DNA of 64,000 nucleotides from Shewanella atlantica (GCF_003966265.1 NZ_RXNV01000003.1:372001-436000), one strand, 5' to 3'. Counted from the stretch's first letter, positions 26,584-35,534 are shown. Notes: a model not told the origin generated them from the letters alone. Numbers and translations: made by a program.

Positions 26584-27765
26584 ATGATGAAAAACAAAAT
26601 ATCACTCACCCTGTTGAGCTTTCTCGCCAACTTTATCATGGCGGGTTTTGCCACTCAGTTCGGTATGTTGATCGAACCTATCGCAGAAAAATTTTCGGCT
26701 AACGTCAATGAAGTCGCTTCAATTTTCTCCCTACTCAACGGCGGCGCGTTAGCGGGTACCGTTGCAGCCTTCTTCCTGATTGAGAAGATAGGCGTTAAAC
26801 GTATCACCCTGATGAGTTATCTGACTATCGCCCTGAGCGCCACGGCGCTGCACTTCACCTCATCTTTAAGTGTGGTCATGATGGCCATGACACTTATCGG
26901 ACTATGTGGCGGTGTGGGTCTGTGTATCGCAGGCACGATTGTAGTCTCGGTTTGGAAAGACAAGATCCAGAGCACTATGTTAGTGGTACAAGATGCCACA
27001 TTTAATGTCGCCGGAGTGGTATTTCCGCTCATTACCACGTACGCCCTGAGCAATGCACTATCATGGAGTTACAGCTACCTGGCCGTTGGTTTAGTTGCCT
27101 TAGGTACGGCAATGATGGCCCTGATGACTAACTTCGACCTGTGTGAGAGCGCAGTAGATAAGGATTCAGGGGAAAATAGCGATGAAAAATCTGAATGGAA
27201 TTTTTCAATAATCAGTGCAGGTATCGGTCTATTTCTGGGCATGTTGGCCCTCTATACCTTCCTGACCTGGGCTCCGATGTTTGTCAAACAGAAGTTCGAT
27301 ATTCCATTTGAAGAAGCGGGTAGCATCATCACTCAATACTGGTCGGCCGCCTTGGTTGGCGCCCTTATCTCCACTGCGATTGTATCGCGGGTGAAGATCC
27401 AACACTTCCTTATGGGAATGATGACTCTGGCCTTAATCATCACCAGTGTGATTGTCACCACAGATAAACTGGAATGGATGTCGTACCTCACGTACGGCTA
27501 CGGCTTCGTCTGTGCGGCGCTCTATAACTCATTTATCGCCTACGGCGTCTCATTTGTGAAGCAGGCCAGCAGTAAAAATGTCTCCTTCATTTTAATCAGC
27601 GGCAGTGCAGGTGCCATGTTCAGTCCGGCAATAAGCTCCATGTTTGAAACCATTATCGGTCTGCAAACCGTGATGTATGCTATCCCTGTTATTTACGCCA
27701 TGATCTTAAGTATGCTCATCATATCTCGACGTCAGACAGCGGTAAACAAATTAGCAAGGGCTTAA
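26584..27765 (+). CDS. Major facilitator superfamily transporter, TsgA-like
   Basis: 393 residues with 12 hydrophobic helices and a short charged loop in the middle (~195-215). Sequence features such as FSLLNGGALAGTVAAFFLIEKIG, GGVGLCIAGTIVVSVW and QDATFNVAGVVFPLITTYAL resemble the TsgA branch of the MFS, and length matches E. coli TsgA. Substrate is unknown. It follows deoD on the same strand after 125 bases, so a nucleoside-related role is possible but not shown. TTAGGAA precedes the ATG. Confidence 0.78.
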   Translation: MMKNKISLTLLSFLANFIMAGFATQFGMLIEPIAEKFSANVNEVASIFSLLNGGALAGTVAAFFLIEKIGVKRITLMSYLTIALSATALHFTSSLSVVMMAMTLIGLCGGVGLCIAGTIVVSVWKDKIQSTMLVVQDATFNVAGVVFPLITTYALSNALSWSYSYLAVGLVALGTAMMALMTNFDLCESAVDKDSGENSDEKSEWNFSIISAGIGLFLGMLALYTFLTWAPMFVKQKFDIPFEEAGSIITQYWSAALVGALISTAIVSRVKIQHFLMGMMTLALIITSVIVTTDKLEWMSYLTYGYGFVCAALYNSFIAYGVSFVKQASSKNVSFILISGSAGAMFSPAISSMFETIIGLQTVMYAIPVIYAMILSMLIISRRQTAVNKLARA

Positions 27766-27851
27766 CTTGTTAATGGTGAAATACCGATTTAAATAGGTAT
27801 AATTGCCGCAACTGCAATCTTGAACAATGACCGGTTGAGTAACAAACTGAC

Positions 27852-27995
27852 ATGCGAAACAAGAGAACGATTCGAGTGAAGGCAAGAATGCGAAAAATCA
27901 GGATGAGACGTGCCAAACGGCTGAGTTTGTTGATGATGAACGCCAGTCAACAGAATGATAAACAGCGTAGTTTGTCTTTATCTAAAATTGCCTGA
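27852..27995 (+). CDS. Short arginine-rich protein (47 residues)
   Basis: ATG at 27852 to TGA at 27995. About half of the first 25 residues are Arg or Lys (MRNKRTIRVKARMRKIRMRR), followed by a neutral tail. A strong terminator starts 16 bases after the stop. The basic composition suggests nucleic-acid or ribosome association. No clear ribosome-binding site was seen, so coding status is moderate; the hairpin could also belong to the transporter gene. Confidence 0.45.
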   Translation: MRNKRTIRVKARMRKIRMRRAKRLSLLMMNASQQNDKQRSLSLSKIA

Positions 27996-28010
27996 ATTGA
28001 AAGCGACAGG

Positions 28011-28050
28011 AGCCCTGTAAGTTAATCGTCAAGCTTGCAGGGCTTTTATT
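28011..28050 (+). terminator. Rho-independent terminator
   Basis: AGCCCTGTAAG (28011-28021) pairs with CTTGCAGGGCT (28034-28044) through one T-G wobble, followed by TTTTATT. It terminates the small ORF and/or the MFS gene. Confidence 0.85.
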
Positions 28051-28122
28051 CTCATCCATAGATAGAATTAGAAAAGTAGATAGAAAGAGCTCAAAATAAA
28101 CAGGTCGAAATAAATAGCTAGG

Positions 28123-28794
28123 CTATTCGATATAGGCTTTTAGCCCTTCGAAATCACAGATAACTATGCCCTCCTTATCTCTTTTAATCAGCCCCAACTC
28201 CTCCAATTTCTTTACCGAGCGACGATACACACGATCGGTTGTCGCAAACCTCTCGGCCTCAAGGTAGCACTTAGTAAAGCCGTCGACAGGTTGATCGTTA
28301 AGATGCTGATGATACAGATCATAAGCGATGTTATAAGCTATAGGATATAACATGCGACGAGTCAGGATATCTATAGTGTCTTGATAATCGATAGCAATGG
28401 CACTGGCAAAGAAAAGCGCAAACATAGGTTTGTTGGTTAACGCCTGTTGCAGTTTATCGCCGCAAATAACCTCAATTTCTACATTCTCTTCGGCAATAAT
28501 ATCAAGCTGACACAGGTAACCACTAAAAAACTCCATCTCACCGAATAGCTGTGAGTCACAATCCATAGTTCCGAGCTGAAAGCTGCGACCGTTACGGGCG
28601 CAGTACCCTAATGAGACACGCCCCTGTTTCACTAAGATAAGTGAACTCACCTTCTGACCCTGCTGCATCAGTTTCTGATGAGCTGGCACAACTTTAGTTT
28701 CACTGATGCAATCGAGCATGATCTGCTCAACCTCGGCATGTTCCTGCTGCCAAAGCGTATGAAAGCGACCTTTCGAAAGTGGTTTTAACTGCAT
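28123..28794 (-). CDS. Crp/Fnr family transcriptional regulator (YeiL-like)
   Basis: 223 residues: cyclic-nucleotide-binding beta-roll ~20-135 (LMQQGQKVSSLILVKQGRVSLGYCA, GEMEFFSG) and a winged HTH ~165-220 (ERFATTDRVYRRSVKKLEELGLIKRDKEGIVICDF). The N-terminal cysteine cluster of FNR is absent and the cAMP-contact pattern of CRP is not conserved, so the signal is unknown. The overall layout resembles YeiL-type regulators. Divergent from the SnoaL-domain lipoprotein gene. Confidence 0.82.
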   Translation of the reverse strand: MQLKPLSKGRFHTLWQQEHAEVEQIMLDCISETKVVPAHQKLMQQGQKVSSLILVKQGRVSLGYCARNGRSFQLGTMDCDSQLFGEMEFFSGYLCQLDIIAEENVEIEVICGDKLQQALTNKPMFALFFASAIAIDYQDTIDILTRRMLYPIAYNIAYDLYHQHLNDQPVDGFTKCYLEAERFATTDRVYRRSVKKLEELGLIKRDKEGIVICDFEGLKAYIE

Positions 28795-29160
28795 AGTGAA
28801 TAAAATAGAAATAAAATTGAATTAGCCTATGTAGCCATTATACCCGAGCATATTACTAATGCGAGATTAAGCGGGATAAACAGGCTAGTTCAAACTCCCC
28901 TTCCCGCTCTTACTACTCATGCAACCGGGCTCAATTAACTGCCAAGGCCACTTAAAACACCAAAAACCAGGCTACAAAACTCAGCAGTAACTCTGCAGCG
29001 GCTCGGAAGAGAGCGGGGGGAGGATAGAGGCTGTGAATCACATATGAGCACAAAGGTTCGATATTCACCATTTATTCGCCGCGATTAACCTGCAGCTATT
29101 TTGAGCAGAAGTTTAAGCTTATCCCATCAAGAAAAACAAACATTGAGATGAGGGAGAACA
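28795..29160. other. Divergent intergenic region, no gene recognised
   Basis: 366 bp between the Crp/Fnr-type gene and the SnoaL-like lipoprotein gene; promoters for both are expected. No hairpin, repeat or clear operator was recognised. Confidence 0.4.
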
Positions 29161-30024
29161 ATGAAAAAGACCATAGCGAGCGCACTGGTAATGGCGTTAG
29201 TTTCACTAACGGCGTGTAACGATGATTCCAACTCAAATGAGGAAAGTATGACTCTATCTAATAAAGACAAGGCCGTTGCGGTACTCAACAGCATAGAAAC
29301 CGGCGATGAACAGGCGATTTCATACATTAACCCGTTGGAATACACCCAACATAACCTCGCTGTCGGCGATGGCCTGGCAGGATTTGGCGCCGTACTACAG
29401 GCGTTACCCGAAGGCAGCGCCAGGGTCAATGTAGTTCGCGCATTCGAAGATGAGGAGTTCGTTTTTACTCATACCGATTATAACTTCTTCGGACCCAAGA
29501 TAGGGTTCGACCTGTTCCGCTTCGAAGATGGCGTCATTGTCGAGCACTGGGATAATCTCATCGTTAAGTCCGAGCAGCCCAACCCGAGCGGCCATAGCCA
29601 GATAGATGGTTCAACGACGGTAACAGATTTAGATAAAACGGCAGAAAACAAAGCCCTGGTAACCGATTTTGTCGATACCATATTGGTAAAAGGTGAGTTC
29701 GATAAACTGGCCAACTACTTCGATGGTGACAACTACCTGCAGCATAACCCGCAGATCGGGGACGGTGTGTCTGGCTTAGGTGCGGCGATCGAAGCCATGG
29801 CCCAACAAGGGATAGAGATGATCTATACCAAGAACTATAAAGTCCTCGGCGAAGGTAATTTCGTATTGAGCATCAGCGAGGGAACTCTGGGCGGCGCAGA
29901 AACCTCATTCTACGACCTGTTTCGCATAGAAAATGGCAAAGTCGCCGAACATTGGGATGTGATTGAAACTATCGCGCCTATTTCACAGTGGAAGAACAAC
30001 AACGGCAAGTTTGGCGGTCTTTAA
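29161..30024 (+). CDS. Lipoprotein with two SnoaL-like (NTF2-fold) domains
   Basis: 287 residues. Lipoprotein signal MKKTIASALVMALVSLTAC with the lipid Cys at 19 and Asn following. Two repeats of the SnoaL-like fold: ~35-140 (YTQHNLAVGDGLAGFGAVLQAL ... YDLFRF-type FDLFRFEDGVIVEHWD) and ~165-280 (YLQHNPQIGDGVSGLGAAIEAM ... YDLFRIENGKVAEHWD). The HN and EHWD motifs of the pocket are kept in both copies. Family members are small-molecule isomerases/cyclases or ligand binders; here membrane-anchored in the periplasm with no known substrate. Strong AGGGAGA ribosome-binding site. Confidence 0.82.
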   Translation: MKKTIASALVMALVSLTACNDDSNSNEESMTLSNKDKAVAVLNSIETGDEQAISYINPLEYTQHNLAVGDGLAGFGAVLQALPEGSARVNVVRAFEDEEFVFTHTDYNFFGPKIGFDLFRFEDGVIVEHWDNLIVKSEQPNPSGHSQIDGSTTVTDLDKTAENKALVTDFVDTILVKGEFDKLANYFDGDNYLQHNPQIGDGVSGLGAAIEAMAQQGIEMIYTKNYKVLGEGNFVLSISEGTLGGAETSFYDLFRIENGKVAEHWDVIETIAPISQWKNNNGKFGGL

Positions 30025-30061
30025 GTCGCTATTCACGCCAAGGCGCTAAGTTAAAAGTCTA

Positions 30062-30104
30062 AAAAGTGTCCGATATCTGCATTGAATATCGGGCACTTTT
30101 CTAT
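30062..30104. terminator. Rho-independent terminator
   Basis: The 15-base arms AAAAGTGTCCGATAT and ATATCGGGCACTTTT pair with one G-T wobble around a 9-base loop. It serves the SnoaL-type gene (plus) and, because it ends in A/T runs on both sides, may also serve the AraC-type gene on the minus strand. Confidence 0.88.
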
Positions 30105-30132
30105 TGATTTATAAGGTAAGTAACCCGAGGGG

Positions 30133-30915
30133 TTAATAGGCTGTTTTAACCTTTATATATTGGCTCGGCGTATTTCCCAGATGTTGTTTAAAGAAGCTGA
30201 TAAAGGCGCTATCGCTGGAAAAGCCTAACGAGAAGGCGACCTCTGATACCGAGCCCCCCAGAGCTAATCGCTCGATGGCACCATGTAATCGCCACTGCTG
30301 GCGCCACGCCTGATAGGGCATTCCGGTCTGCTTACTGAAAATCCGGGATATGGTCTTCTCACTGGCACCAATCTCCTTCGCCATTATTTTCAGGGCTAAA
30401 GGTAACTCCTCCCCGGATCGCAACGCAGATAACCATGACTTCAACCGCGGGTCTGTTGGCAAAGGCAAAAGCAGAGGTTCCTCTGGCGCCGCTTCCAACT
30501 CCTCAGCTAACAGTGCCATGGCAGCAGTTTGCTCCTTAATCGGCTTATCCCACTCCCACATTGCCATCCTTTCTATCAACGCCTGCAGTAAGGCATTCAC
30601 CGAGATGATCTTCACCCCTTGTGATAAATCAGGAAACGCACGTATATCGAAATAGACAGAGCGATAGGCCACAACATTACGCATTTGAACGCAGTGTTCG
30701 ACACCCGCCGGGATCCATGCCGCCTTAGTCGGCGGCAATATGCACTGAGTGTTATCTAAGGTGATGTTCATGCAGCCAAGTGGCGCATATAACAGCTGAG
30801 CCATTTGGTGACTATGCATCCCCGAATCGTGCCGGCCCACATCGGCGGCGATACCCACCACAGGCAGATCTAAGGTATCTACATCGAAACGGTTCTCCTG
30901 CTTGATAAATGCCAT
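30133..30915 (-). CDS. AraC family regulator, NimR-like
   Basis: 260 residues: N-terminal cupin (GMHSHQMAQLLYAPLGCMNI, PPTKAAWIPAGVEHCV) and C-terminal AraC HTH (MAKEIGASEKTISRIFSKQTGMPYQAWRQQWRL, VSEVAFSLGFSSDSAFISFFKQHLGNTPSQY). The cupin-HTH layout with PAGVEH is that of the NimR/YeaM group, in which the regulator controls a divergent MFS exporter gene. Here a Bcr/CflA-type MFS gene is divergent with 101 bases between starts, which fits the same logic. Confidence 0.88.
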   Translation of the reverse strand: MAFIKQENRFDVDTLDLPVVGIAADVGRHDSGMHSHQMAQLLYAPLGCMNITLDNTQCILPPTKAAWIPAGVEHCVQMRNVVAYRSVYFDIRAFPDLSQGVKIISVNALLQALIERMAMWEWDKPIKEQTAAMALLAEELEAAPEEPLLLPLPTDPRLKSWLSALRSGEELPLALKIMAKEIGASEKTISRIFSKQTGMPYQAWRQQWRLHGAIERLALGGSVSEVAFSLGFSSDSAFISFFKQHLGNTPSQYIKVKTAY

Positions 30916-31016
30916 ATGTCTCTATTTTGATATTTTCTGTTCTTATCATTATAACCGGACATCGGTGACATCAATATACTTGCCGTCATTGAAAAGCTGT
31001 TAACGAGTAACAACCG

Positions 31017-32174
31017 ATGAAGAAACTCCCGCCAATTTGGCTTATGGTTACCCTGCTGATGTTTCCGCAGATAGTAGAAACCATCTATAGCCCGGTACTG
31101 CCGCACATATCCAAGGCTTTTGCCGTGAATATGCAAACGGCTTCACAGACCCTGTCGGTCTACTTTATCGCCTTCGCCCTCGGCGTAGTGTTCTGGGGCC
31201 GATTATGTGACATTCTGGGTCGCCGAAGAGCCATGCTTTATGGCCTGCTAACCTATGGCATAGGTGCACTGACAGCCATAATTACCAAACACTTCGAGCT
31301 CCTGCTGCTGGGTCGAATCATCTCGGCGTTCGGCGCCGCCGTGGGCTCGGTTGTCACCCAGACCATGTTACGGGACAGCTACCAGCCTGCAGAGCTTGGC
31401 AAGGTCTTCTCTCTTATGGGTATGGGGATATCTATCAGCCCGGTCATAGGCTTATTGGCTGGGGGCGTTATTGCCCAAAGCCTGGGACACACGGGCGTAT
31501 TCAGCGTACTGCTGCTGTTAGCCGTAGTACTTTTGCTGATAAGTGTAAAAGCTTTACCTGAGACCCAAGTGAAAACGGATAAGAGAGTCGAGTTGTGGCC
31601 ACTGGCTAAACGCATGCTGAGGGACAGAAAGATATGGCGCAGTGCGGCGCTGGTCGCCCAGTTTAACCTGATGCTGTTCAGCTATTACGCTTTGGCACCC
31701 TTTATCTTCGCAGGCTTAAACCTAAGCTCGATAGAGTTTGGCTATAGTGGTGTGGTTCTGGCGTTAGGCTCCTTGATGGGGAGCCTGCTCAACAAGCAGT
31801 TGCTGTCCAGAGGCTGGCAAGCCATGACTTTGATAAATCTGGCATCCGCTATGGCGCTCTTTGGCGGTGTTGGTGTCTGGTTACTGCAGTCGAGCCTGGC
31901 TTTCCTGCTGCCCATGGTGTGTGTGGTGATGGCGTTCGGTATCGCCATCCCTAATATCCTGAGTCAGGCGCTGGTCGATTATAAGCAAGTTGCAGGCAGC
32001 GCCGGCGCCCTGTTCGGTCTGGCCTATTACCTGATGTTGGGCGCGGGACTGGCTCTGGCGGGGCTGTTGCATAACCTGGGGCAGGTGTTGCTGCTCGCGG
32101 CGGGGCTGAGTGGTGTGCTTTGCCTGCTCAATATCAGGAGCGAAACTCCGGCTCTATCGACGAGGGGAGCGTAA
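31017..32174 (+). CDS. Bcr/CflA-type MFS multidrug efflux transporter
   Basis: 385 residues, 12 hydrophobic helices. Signature QIVETIYSPVLPHISKAFAV in helix 1, then FWGRLCDILGRRRAMLYG (motif A), GRIISAFGAAVGSVVTQTMLRD (motif C region of drug:H+ antiporter DHA1) and GMGISISPVIGLLAGG. Expected to export drugs or metabolites using the proton gradient. Divergent from the NimR-like regulator, which likely represses or activates it. The two genes form a common regulator/exporter pair. Confidence 0.88.
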   Translation: MKKLPPIWLMVTLLMFPQIVETIYSPVLPHISKAFAVNMQTASQTLSVYFIAFALGVVFWGRLCDILGRRRAMLYGLLTYGIGALTAIITKHFELLLLGRIISAFGAAVGSVVTQTMLRDSYQPAELGKVFSLMGMGISISPVIGLLAGGVIAQSLGHTGVFSVLLLLAVVLLLISVKALPETQVKTDKRVELWPLAKRMLRDRKIWRSAALVAQFNLMLFSYYALAPFIFAGLNLSSIEFGYSGVVLALGSLMGSLLNKQLLSRGWQAMTLINLASAMALFGGVGVWLLQSSLAFLLPMVCVVMAFGIAIPNILSQALVDYKQVAGSAGALFGLAYYLMLGAGLALAGLLHNLGQVLLLAAGLSGVLCLLNIRSETPALSTRGA

Positions 32175-32229
32175 ATAGTCTTGATAAGGAAATAACATAA
32201 AAATATCCGGGGTAATATTCGATATATGT

Positions 32230-32337
32230 GATCAGTCAGTGACAGCATCACTGGCACAACTGCTAGGTGTCGCACTGATCATCATTGGTGTTTTTACCTC
32301 ACAAAGGGTAAGCAGAGCTGATAATATAAGCGGCTAA
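32230..32337 (+). pseudogene. Possible 3' remnant of a membrane transporter gene
   Basis: An open stretch of 35 codons reads DQSVTASLAQLLGVALIIIG then VFTSQR, which looks like the last helix of an EamA/DMT-type transporter, but there is no upstream remainder and no start codon with a ribosome-binding site. It may be a decayed gene end or chance. Confidence 0.25.
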
Positions 32338-32367
32338 ATTAAAGCTGACCAGATAAACAGAGCGCTG

Positions 32368-33285
32368 TTACTGGTAGGTTTTCCCCTTGTATTTTAACCA
32401 GCCATCGGGGTGTCTGCCTTGAGGGTCATGATGAGTCCAATGCACAACGCCCCCCTTGTTATTGAACTCATACTGACCATAAAACGCCACATTATCACCG
32501 ACAGCGATGCCTGATATCCGCGGTGCCAAGTCGATATTGTGGGCGATCAATAGGGTTTGTCCGTTGGACAAACGTAAAATAAAGCGCTGATGACGGCTGC
32601 CCTCATTGTCATCGCTCAATATCTTACTGACCGTCCCGCTGCTGTTAACCTGCAGGCCACTTTGCCGATTTTTAAATGCCTCAGCTATCTGTGAAGTACC
32701 TAACTGTGAAGTACCTTTCTGCGTCGCTCCTTTCGCAATAGCCCCTTTCTGCACAGAGCCATTTTGTATAGAGCTATTTTGTACCGAGCTTGGGGGCTGT
32801 TGCGACGAGTCATCGGGTGCAACGGCTACCTTGGACTCAATACCCACTGTTGAAGAACTGGCAAGGAATGGGGCGATGACACGATTGTAAGCAAAGCTGG
32901 CGATGGCCAGCACGACCATCATTATCCCTATGCGGTAGAGAATAGGGCCTATTGGCGTGCCATGTTTAGGCTTAAGTTTAGAGTTAGATTTAGACCTCGA
33001 CTTAGCTTTGCTCCTTATTTGACCTTCAACATTCGCATCGGCTTTGGCTTCGACCCCTTCGATGCGCGCCTCAACAGCATTAAGTTTGCCGCCGGGTTTG
33101 TGCTCAATTTGAAAGAAGATGGTATCCCCCTCCTGCGGCCGACGGCTCATATGCCTAAGCTGGGATACATGAATAAAGACATCGGTATGACTGTCAGTAC
33201 CTGAAGCTGTTTCAGGCTCTATAAAACCGAAGCCTTTATCATCTTTCCAACGAACAAGCGTGCCTTTTACAATTCGGTTATGCAT
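32368..33285 (-). CDS. Cold-shock domain / transmembrane / DUF3465 fusion protein
   Basis: The family start MHNRIVKGTLVRWKDDKGFGFI is the ATG at 33285, so 305 residues (the frame runs further upstream without a ribosome-binding site). Order: CSD 1-70 with RNP1-like KGFGFIEP and RNP2-like DVFIHVSQL; basic Ser/Lys linker ~90-110 (KSRSKSNSKLKPKH); TM helix ~118-138; low-complexity Gln/Gly/Ser segment with NSSIQNGSVQKGAIAKGATQ-like repeats; and DUF3465 ~205-305 (SDDNEGSRHQRFILRLSNGQ, GGVVHWTHHDPQGRHPDGWL). The CSD would be cytosolic and DUF3465 periplasmic. CSD with DUF1294 is common; with DUF3465 it is unusual to my knowledge. Confidence 0.85.
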   Translation of the reverse strand: MHNRIVKGTLVRWKDDKGFGFIEPETASGTDSHTDVFIHVSQLRHMSRRPQEGDTIFFQIEHKPGGKLNAVEARIEGVEAKADANVEGQIRSKAKSRSKSNSKLKPKHGTPIGPILYRIGIMMVVLAIASFAYNRVIAPFLASSSTVGIESKVAVAPDDSSQQPPSSVQNSSIQNGSVQKGAIAKGATQKGTSQLGTSQIAEAFKNRQSGLQVNSSGTVSKILSDDNEGSRHQRFILRLSNGQTLLIAHNIDLAPRISGIAVGDNVAFYGQYEFNNKGGVVHWTHHDPQGRHPDGWLKYKGKTYQ

Positions 33286-33393
33286 TTTATTCTTATTTCT
33301 CGTACACAAACTGACAGATAATTCCGTCAAATGTACTCCTAAATGCACGAACAAAATAGGAAAATTGAAATAAGAGCTCTTCGATGGACCAAA

Positions 33394-33419
33394 CAAGAAA
33401 AGCCGCTCTGAAAACGGCT
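33394..33419 (-). terminator. Probable terminator of the FlxA-like gene
   Basis: AGCCG (33401-33405) pairs with CGGCT (33415-33419); on the minus strand the hairpin is followed by TTTTCTTG. It lies ~140 bases after the FlxA-like stop and before the cold-shock fusion start. Confidence 0.5.
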
Positions 33420-33561
33420 AAGATAAAAATCTTCCTTATCTATAGGTAACCAGGCGAATGCATGGCCACTTAGAGGTGAGTCGCAGCGAGTTGGGCGGGG
33501 CCAGATTCAGTTGTCGGTTAAACCCAGTTCAGCTCGCTATGAAGAACTATTCCAGTACGGG

Positions 33562-34029
33562 TTAAGCGGCTCCCGCCTGCTCTTTCTTCTCCTGCTCCAG
33601 CTTCTGATTAGTCAGATCGGCAATCTGGGCCGAGAGAACGGCAATTTCTGATTGCAATGCCTGACGTTTCTTTTCGCCAGCCTCAGTTTTATCCCCCTTC
33701 AGCTCTTTAAGCTCCTGTTTAAGCTTCTCAACTTTTTCCTTGAGCGCCTCGATTAACTCATCAATCTTTTTCTTAGGCTTCTCTGAAGCCTCCGCCGATT
33801 GAGCCTGTGCCTGAGAAGCTTGGGCATGTAGCTTTCCGCCCGAGTCTGATGCCAGTGCATCTCTGCCCTCTTTAGAGATTGAGACACGGGCATCACCTTG
33901 TGCTGAAACCACTCCTTTAGTGAGATCGGCTTCCGCTTCGGCCTGCGTTTTTGTCGAAGAGCCGACCTTAGCCTGACTGATCCCGGGGCTTGCCGGTGTA
34001 TTATTCAGATTCATTCCTGATACGTTCAT
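33562..34029 (-). CDS. FlxA-like coiled-coil protein
   Basis: 155 residues, no signal peptide. The first 60 residues are Ser/Thr/Ala-rich with VSISKEGRDALASDSGG, a pattern typical of the FlxA-like group; residues ~85-145 form a long charged coiled coil (KIDELIEALKEKVEKLKQEL, ALQSEIAVLSAQIADLTNQK). FlxA was named for FliA-dependent expression in E. coli but its function is not known. No flagellar gene is nearby in this window. Monocistronic on the minus strand, divergent from metY. Confidence 0.72.
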   Translation of the reverse strand: MNVSGMNLNNTPASPGISQAKVGSSTKTQAEAEADLTKGVVSAQGDARVSISKEGRDALASDSGGKLHAQASQAQAQSAEASEKPKKKIDELIEALKEKVEKLKQELKELKGDKTEAGEKKRQALQSEIAVLSAQIADLTNQKLEQEKKEQAGAA

Positions 34030-34183
34030 AAAGCTCCCTCAATGACTGCAACACAAGATGCGTATTTGTATCATTATTATCGGCCGCTTGGTAAGTAAGC
34101 TTATGTAAACAAGGTAAATAATTGTGAAATTGCCCATTTTTTCATGACTTATACTGTTTTATTGAGTTAAAAAATAAATATTT

Positions 34184-34199
34184 AGACTTCCAGACGTCC
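34184..34199. promoter_or_regulatory. MetJ operator (two adjacent Met boxes)
   Basis: AGACTTCC followed at once by AGACGTCC: two 8-mers each close to the Met box AGACGTCT, arranged as the tandem pair that MetJ needs. The site lies 45 bases before the start of the O-acetylhomoserine sulfhydrylase gene, so repression by MetJ-SAM is expected. Confidence 0.8.
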
Positions 34200-34244
34200 A
34201 TTTGTTATGTTCAAGTTTCACTCAAAGGAATAGGCAGAGACAAT

Positions 34245-35534
34245 ATGAAACTCGAGTCATTGGCACTTCACCACGGATATGAATCTGAAGCGACGACGAA
34301 AGCGGCGGCCGTGCCCATCTATCAAACCACCTCCTATACCTTCGATGATACCCAACATGGTGCCGATCTATTCGATCTCAAAGTGCCGGGAAATATCTAT
34401 ACCCGCATCATGAACCCAACCACAGATGTTTTAGAGCAGCGACTGGCTGCCATCGAAGGCGGGATAGGCGCATTAGCACTGGCATCGGGCATGGCTGCAA
34501 TTACCTATGCCATTCAGGCCTTGACTCAGGTAGGTGATAACATCGTCAGCACCAGTCAACTCTACGGGGGCACCTACAACCTATTTGCCCACACTCTGCC
34601 GCGCCAGGGAGTGGAAGTACGCATGGCCGGCTTCGATGACTTCGACGGCCTTGATGCCTTGATCGATGACAATACCAAGGCGCTGTTTTGTGAGTCTATC
34701 GGTAACCCGGCGGGTAATATTGTCGATCTGGAACGTCTGGCCGACATCGCCCATAAGCATGGTGTTCCTCTGATTGTCGATAATACCGTGGCGACGCCGG
34801 TACTGTGTAAGCCATTTGAATTTGGTGCCGACATAGTGATCCACTCCCTGACCAAATATATCGGCGGCCATGGTACAACCATAGGCGGTGTGATCATCGA
34901 TTCAGGCAAGTTTGACTGGGCCGCGCATCCCCAGCGTTTCGCACTACTGAACGAGCCAGATCCCTCCTATCACGGTGTTGTCTATACCCAAGCCTTCGGG
35001 CCTGCCGCCTTTATTGGTCGCTGCCGCGTCGTACCACTGCGTAATACCGGTGCCGCACTCGCCCCCCAGAGTGCCTTCCTTCTACTGCAGGGACTGGAAA
35101 CCCTGTCACTGAGAATGGAGCGCCACTGCAGTAATGCGCTGGCCTTAGCCCAATATCTCGAGCAACATCCTAAGGTGGGCTGGGTCAATTATGCGGCGCT
35201 ACCCAACAGCCCCTTTCAGGATAACTGCCACAAGATCACTGACGGCAAGGCCTCAGGGATCATCAGTTTCGGCATAAAATCGAGCCAGGCCGGCGGCGGT
35301 AAAGAGGCGGGAGGTCGCTTTATTGATGCCCTGAAGATGGTACTGCGTCTGGTCAATATCGGTGATGCCAAGTCTCTCGCCTGCCATCCGGCTTCGACTA
35401 CCCACAGACAGTTAGATGCAACTGAGCTTGCTAAAGCTGGTGTCAGTGAAGATTTGATACGTATCTCAGTCGGTATCGAACATATCGATGACATCATCGC
35501 CGATGTCTCGCAGGCGCTTGAACATGCAGGGTAG
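34245..35534 (+). CDS. metY: O-acetylhomoserine (thiol)-lyase / homocysteine synthase
   Basis: 429 residues, cystathionine gamma-synthase superfamily, PLP-dependent. It starts LALHHGYESEATTKAAAVPIY and has QTTSYTFDDTQHGADLFDL, YTRIMNPTTDVLE, SGMAAITYAIQAL, NTVATPVLCKPFEFGADIVIHSLTKYIGGHG (PLP lysine in SLTKY) and the extra insert and C-terminus of the MetY group (LRLVNIGDAKSLACHPASTTH). It makes homocysteine from O-acetylhomoserine and sulfide (direct sulfhydrylation) in methionine synthesis. A MetJ operator precedes it; AAAGGA is the ribosome-binding site. Confidence 0.93.
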   Translation: MKLESLALHHGYESEATTKAAAVPIYQTTSYTFDDTQHGADLFDLKVPGNIYTRIMNPTTDVLEQRLAAIEGGIGALALASGMAAITYAIQALTQVGDNIVSTSQLYGGTYNLFAHTLPRQGVEVRMAGFDDFDGLDALIDDNTKALFCESIGNPAGNIVDLERLADIAHKHGVPLIVDNTVATPVLCKPFEFGADIVIHSLTKYIGGHGTTIGGVIIDSGKFDWAAHPQRFALLNEPDPSYHGVVYTQAFGPAAFIGRCRVVPLRNTGAALAPQSAFLLLQGLETLSLRMERHCSNALALAQYLEQHPKVGWVNYAALPNSPFQDNCHKITDGKASGIISFGIKSSQAGGGKEAGGRFIDALKMVLRLVNIGDAKSLACHPASTTHRQLDATELAKAGVSEDLIRISVGIEHIDDIIADVSQALEHAG

